7,299 bases of DNA from Prevotellaceae bacterium (GTDB lineage: Bacteria; Bacteroidota; Bacteroidia; Bacteroidales; UBA932), in the NCBI GenBank assembly GCA_031267155.1, contig JAIRZR010000393.1, positions 1-7,299 of the forward strand, written 5' to 3'. The notes under the pieces were generated by a model, which made no database searches, had not been told where the DNA came from, and saw only the letters and a program-made list of their open reading frames with translations. The translations under genes and the position numbers were made by a program. Each line of letters begins with the position of its first letter. Within the stretch, counting starts at the first letter, position 1. This document shows, piece by piece, positions 4,192 to 7,299 of this stretch.

Positions 4192-6981
4192 ATGAACAGA
4201 AATATCTTTTTATCAGTCTTAGTATCCTTGATGATAGTAAGCTGCGGGCTGTCAAAAGACAGTCTGCCGCCTGTCGGACTTCAATGCGAATACCGCACAG
4301 ATCCGGTTGGCATGGACGTATCTGCGCCCCGTTTCGGATGGCGTATGAATGATCCCAAACATGAGAAAGGGCGGCACCAGACGGGTTACCACATTCTGGT
4401 GGCAAGCAGCCTCAAGAAACTTACGGAAACCGGCGCCGATGTGTGGAACAGTGGAAGAATCAACTCTCCGCAATCGCTTTTAGTACCTTTTGAAGGAGAA
4501 AAGCTTCGCTCGGGCAGCGCCTATTTCTGGAAAGTAATGGTGTATGACGAATTAAGCAGGCCTTCGAAATGGAGCAAACCGGCACGTTTTGTGACCGGCG
4601 TCCTCGATTCTGCCGAATGGGACGCCGCCCCGTGGATACGCCATCCCGACGCCCCGCAAACGAAGCATATATGGTTCCGGAAGAATATCAAGCTCAAGAC
4701 CGTATCCGAGGCCGCCCTTATACACGTCGCCTCGCTCGGACATCACGAGCTTTACGTGAACGGCAAAAAAGCCGACAACAGCGTACTTGCACCGGCATTG
4801 ACGGATTTTCAGAAACGTCTCTTTTATGTGACTTACGACGTCTCCAGGCTTCTCAAGCGGGGAGACAATACTGTTGCCGTATGGTTTGCGCCCGGCTGGG
4901 CAAGTTATGACTGCTTCAAGCTCACGCCGCTTCTGAGGGTGAAATCCGACGGTCTCGACGCAGCGGATGGCGCAACTTTCAATTCGGACGCCTCGTGGCG
5001 CTGTGCCGTCAGCAACAGTGAAGACGTCAGGAAAATATTTACCTTCAACAATAACGGCGGCGAAATCGTGGACGCGCGCGGCGAAAATTCGGACTGGAAC
5101 AAACCCGGTTTCGACGACTCCCAATGGAAAAACGCCGCAACACAGAACTGCGACATTAAACTCGTTGCGCAGGACATTCCGCCCTCGCGGATTATTGAAA
5201 CGATTTCCGCAAAGAAAATTACCGATCTCGGCAATGGCAAATACAAAATCGATTTCGGCAAGAACTTTACCGGCTGGCTGAACATCAAATTTCGCGGACT
5301 TTCCGCCGGAGACACGGTTACGATCGGTTCTGCCGACGACGAGAAAACACTCTGCGATTTCAACATCCGCAACTTTTTCATCTCGTCGGGAAAGGACGGC
5401 GAGACGTTTCAGAACCGCTTCAATTATGTTGCGGGGCGTTATGCGAACCTCGAAGGCTTGAAGAAACCTCCCGTTCTGAAGGATTGCAGCGCTTACGCCG
5501 TAAGTACCGACCTGAAGCGGACTGGACATTTCAAAAGCTCCAGCGAGCTGTTCAATAAAATTTACGAGACTGATATCTGGACATTTTTCGCGAACACGCA
5601 GGAAGGTTACACTTCGGACTGTCCGCACCGGGAACGCTGCGGTTACGGTGAAGTTGCGACGGCATGTTCCTGGGGACTCGGACTTCCGAACCTCGACGCG
5701 GGCGCGTATTACCGCAAAGTCGTGCGCGACTGGTGCGATGTCCAGACGGAAGACGGCTGGGGACGGCACACCGCGCCGCAGCCGAACAATGCCCACTGGG
5801 GAGGCGCGATGTGGAGCAGCGCCGGAATGAATGTCGCACAGCATCACTATCAGCACTACGGCGACAGGGAAATCATTGAAACGGTTTATCCGACCGCGAA
5901 ACGCTGGCTCGAATTTCTCCATGCAAACACAAAGGACAGTCTGCTGGCACAGTATCATCTGCACAATAAGGGTCATTTTCTCGGCGACTGGCTCGCTCCG
6001 CATTCCCGCAGCGAATTTGGCGGCTCCGTTCAGTCGGTTTATTTCAACAACTGCGTGTATGCCATGAATCTGGAAACGTTTATCCAGTTTGCCAAACTGC
6101 TCGGCAGGAATGACGATGCCGCGCTGTACGGTGAACGGCTCGACCAGCTTCGAAAGGCTATTCACGCAAAATTTTACGATGAGAAAACCGCAACATACTG
6201 CGACGGCACGCAGGTTCAGAACGCTTTCGCGCTGCTGACCGGAGTAACTCCCGAAAACGAACCTGATGAGTATCTTCTCAGCGATTTTGGCATGGACGGC
6301 AGTTCAGGCACGAGGGTCGTAACTGCCTTAACCGAACGTGAAAGGGTTGCGGCGCATATTCACAGCGATATGAACGGCGAACACCCGTATTTTGACATGG
6401 GCAGTTCAGGCCTGACTGTCCTGCTGAAGTATCTTGTTGCGCATCCCGAAGAGGGCGGAACAGCGGCAAAGATTATGAGCAGGACAACATTCCCCGGTTA
6501 CGGATATTTCATTGACCAGGGCGAAAATACCTGGCCCGAAGACTGGAAGATCAATGTGCCAAGCAAAATCCATACCTGCTACACGGGCATCGCAGCATGG
6601 TTTACCAAAGGACTTTGCGGCATCCAGCCCGACAGCGACGGATACAGGCATTTTTCCGTCAAGCCCTTCATTGTTGACAAGGTCGATTTTGCCGAGGCTT
6701 CGGTAGCTTCCCCTTACGGCGACATCGTCAGCCGCTGGGAGCGCAAGGGCCGCGAAATAATCCTGTCGGTAACGGTTCCGCCCGGTACTTCGGCGACTGT
6801 GTATATTCCCGCTTCGCATCTCAATGAAGTTACCGAAAGCGGCAAACCGTTGTTTTTCGCCGGAGGCGAGAAGGATTTCGAAAACGGATATGCCGCAGTG
6901 AAGGCTATATCGGGTAAATACAAATTTGTTTCCTCCTTTAGCAGTGAAGAATATATGAGACATGTTTTGCGAATGAATTAA
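4192..6981 (+). CDS. Alpha-L-rhamnosidase, GH78, lipoprotein
   Basis: Predicted exo-enzyme releasing terminal alpha-L-rhamnose from glycans or glycosides, anchored to a membrane facing the periplasm or outside. The 929 residues are typical for GH78. A lipoprotein signal has lipobox IVSC with Cys18. A beta-sandwich/FnIII-like domain covers about 25-145, then the Bac_rhamnosid_N-type domain about 148-335 (ELYVNG at 186-191, APGW at 233-236). A concanavalin-like domain spans about 345-443, the (alpha/alpha)6 catalytic barrel about 445-808, and a C-terminal beta domain to about 905. The motif DCPHRERCGYGE at 476-487 carries the likely general acid E481; HWGGAMW (535-541) and GDWL (598-601) line the site; the likely base is E783 in GENTWPEDW. 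A residue often Asp at the end of the first motif is not conserved (E487-V488). The ATG at 4192 places the signal correctly; a close paralogue starts 19 bases after the stop. Substrate cannot be told from sequence. Confidence 0.95.
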   Translation: MNRNIFLSVLVSLMIVSCGLSKDSLPPVGLQCEYRTDPVGMDVSAPRFGWRMNDPKHEKGRHQTGYHILVASSLKKLTETGADVWNSGRINSPQSLLVPFEGEKLRSGSAYFWKVMVYDELSRPSKWSKPARFVTGVLDSAEWDAAPWIRHPDAPQTKHIWFRKNIKLKTVSEAALIHVASLGHHELYVNGKKADNSVLAPALTDFQKRLFYVTYDVSRLLKRGDNTVAVWFAPGWASYDCFKLTPLLRVKSDGLDAADGATFNSDASWRCAVSNSEDVRKIFTFNNNGGEIVDARGENSDWNKPGFDDSQWKNAATQNCDIKLVAQDIPPSRIIETISAKKITDLGNGKYKIDFGKNFTGWLNIKFRGLSAGDTVTIGSADDEKTLCDFNIRNFFISSGKDGETFQNRFNYVAGRYANLEGLKKPPVLKDCSAYAVSTDLKRTGHFKSSSELFNKIYETDIWTFFANTQEGYTSDCPHRERCGYGEVATACSWGLGLPNLDAGAYYRKVVRDWCDVQTEDGWGRHTAPQPNNAHWGGAMWSSAGMNVAQHHYQHYGDREIIETVYPTAKRWLEFLHANTKDSLLAQYHLHNKGHFLGDWLAPHSRSEFGGSVQSVYFNNCVYAMNLETFIQFAKLLGRNDDAALYGERLDQLRKAIHAKFYDEKTATYCDGTQVQNAFALLTGVTPENEPDEYLLSDFGMDGSSGTRVVTALTERERVAAHIHSDMNGEHPYFDMGSSGLTVLLKYLVAHPEEGGTAAKIMSRTTFPGYGYFIDQGENTWPEDWKINVPSKIHTCYTGIAAWFTKGLCGIQPDSDGYRHFSVKPFIVDKVDFAEASVASPYGDIVSRWERKGREIILSVTVPPGTSATVYIPASHLNEVTESGKPLFFAGGEKDFENGYAAVKAISGKYKFVSSFSSEEYMRHVLRMN

Positions 6982-7000
6982 ACATTAAACTAAATACAAT

Positions 7001-7299
7001 ATGGGCAGAAATATCTTTTTATCAGTCTTAGTATCCTTGATGATAATAAACTGCGGGCTGTCAAAAGACAGTTTAATTCCCGACGGACTTCAATGCGAAT
7101 ATCAGACTGAACCGATTGGCATAGACGTATCCGCGCCCCGTTTCGGATGGCGTTTGAATGATTCCGGACATGTGAGAGGGCAGCGCCAGACGGCTTACAG
7201 CATTCTGGTGGCAAGCAGCCTCAGGAAACTTACGGAAACCGGCGCCGATGTGTGGAACAGCGGAAAGGTCAACTCTCCGCAATCGGTTTCAGTATCCTT
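7001..7299 (+). CDS. Second GH78 alpha-L-rhamnosidase, 5' part only
   Basis: The frame opens with ATG at 7001, 19 bases after the previous stop, and runs off the window. The 99 complete codons match the first gene without gaps, with 75 identical residues, covering the signal peptide and the N-terminal beta domain (SAPRFGWRLND, ILVASSLRKLTETGADVW). It is thus a tandem duplicate, probably cotranscribed. The lipobox is IINC with Asn before Cys18, where the first copy has Ser; Asn is uncommon there, so lipidation may be weaker. The stretch 7006-7045 is identical to 4197-4236 at every base. The catalytic part lies outside, so activity cannot be judged. Confidence 0.93.
   Translation, partial: MGRNIFLSVLVSLMIINCGLSKDSLIPDGLQCEYQTEPIGIDVSAPRFGWRLNDSGHVRGQRQTAYSILVASSLRKLTETGADVWNSGKVNSPQSVSVS

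Noticed and set aside
4552..6165. A 537-codon open frame on the - strand across the rhamnosidase gene
   Set aside because: It lies fully inside the GH78 gene, whose translation shows all family motifs. The opposite frame has no recognisable domain and is a by-product of GC-rich codon use.
4192..7299. Polysaccharide utilisation locus
   Set aside because: No susC/susD pair or sensor gene is seen in the window; two GH78 genes alone do not establish one.

Overview
The window looks like chromosomal DNA of a member of the Bacteroidota, most likely Bacteroidales. Promoter-like sites have the TAnnTTTG form of that phylum, start codons lack clear Shine-Dalgarno sequences, and the glycosidase genes begin with lipoprotein signals. 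Both GlgB and the glycosidases are of types common in gut or plant-litter Bacteroidota. Species cannot be named from the sequence.

Left part (1-800): the last 31 codons of an unidentified + strand gene end at 98. A long perfect palindrome (123-176) and a second hairpin repeat (186-270) follow, then a stretch of decayed coding sequence (267-600). A tRNA-Asn(GTT) gene (656-729) has its own promoter and a + strand intrinsic terminator at 777-802.

Middle (785-2990), all on the - strand: tRNA-Leu(CAG), tRNA-Leu(GAG) and glgB, a GH13 glycogen branching enzyme, lie in this order behind a promoter at about 3000-3028. Only 35 bases separate the second tRNA from the glgB start, so the enzyme may be transcribed through the tRNA pair. 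The tRNA-Asn terminator lies inside the 3' end of glgB.

Non-coding block (2990-4190): about 1.2 kb without a convincing intact gene, rich in inverted repeats. It holds a 164-base MITE-like element with perfect 19-base terminal inverted repeats (3522-3685), a run of hairpins (3815-3994) and a heptamer-based palindrome (4063-4118). The last two match, in part closely, the repeats at 113-270, so they belong to at least two dispersed families.

Right part (4192-7299): a complete GH78 alpha-L-rhamnosidase lipoprotein gene is followed after 19 bases by the start of a close paralogue (about 76% identical over the first 99 residues) that runs off the window. The sequence before the first copy matches the last codons and downstream bases of that same gene. 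This suggests a remnant of a further lost copy, or that this tail came along with the duplicated unit. The pair probably forms an operon for releasing L-rhamnose from plant or microbial glycans. No new defence or other multi-gene system is evident; the unusual content is the repeat families, the miniature element and the tandem GH78 array.
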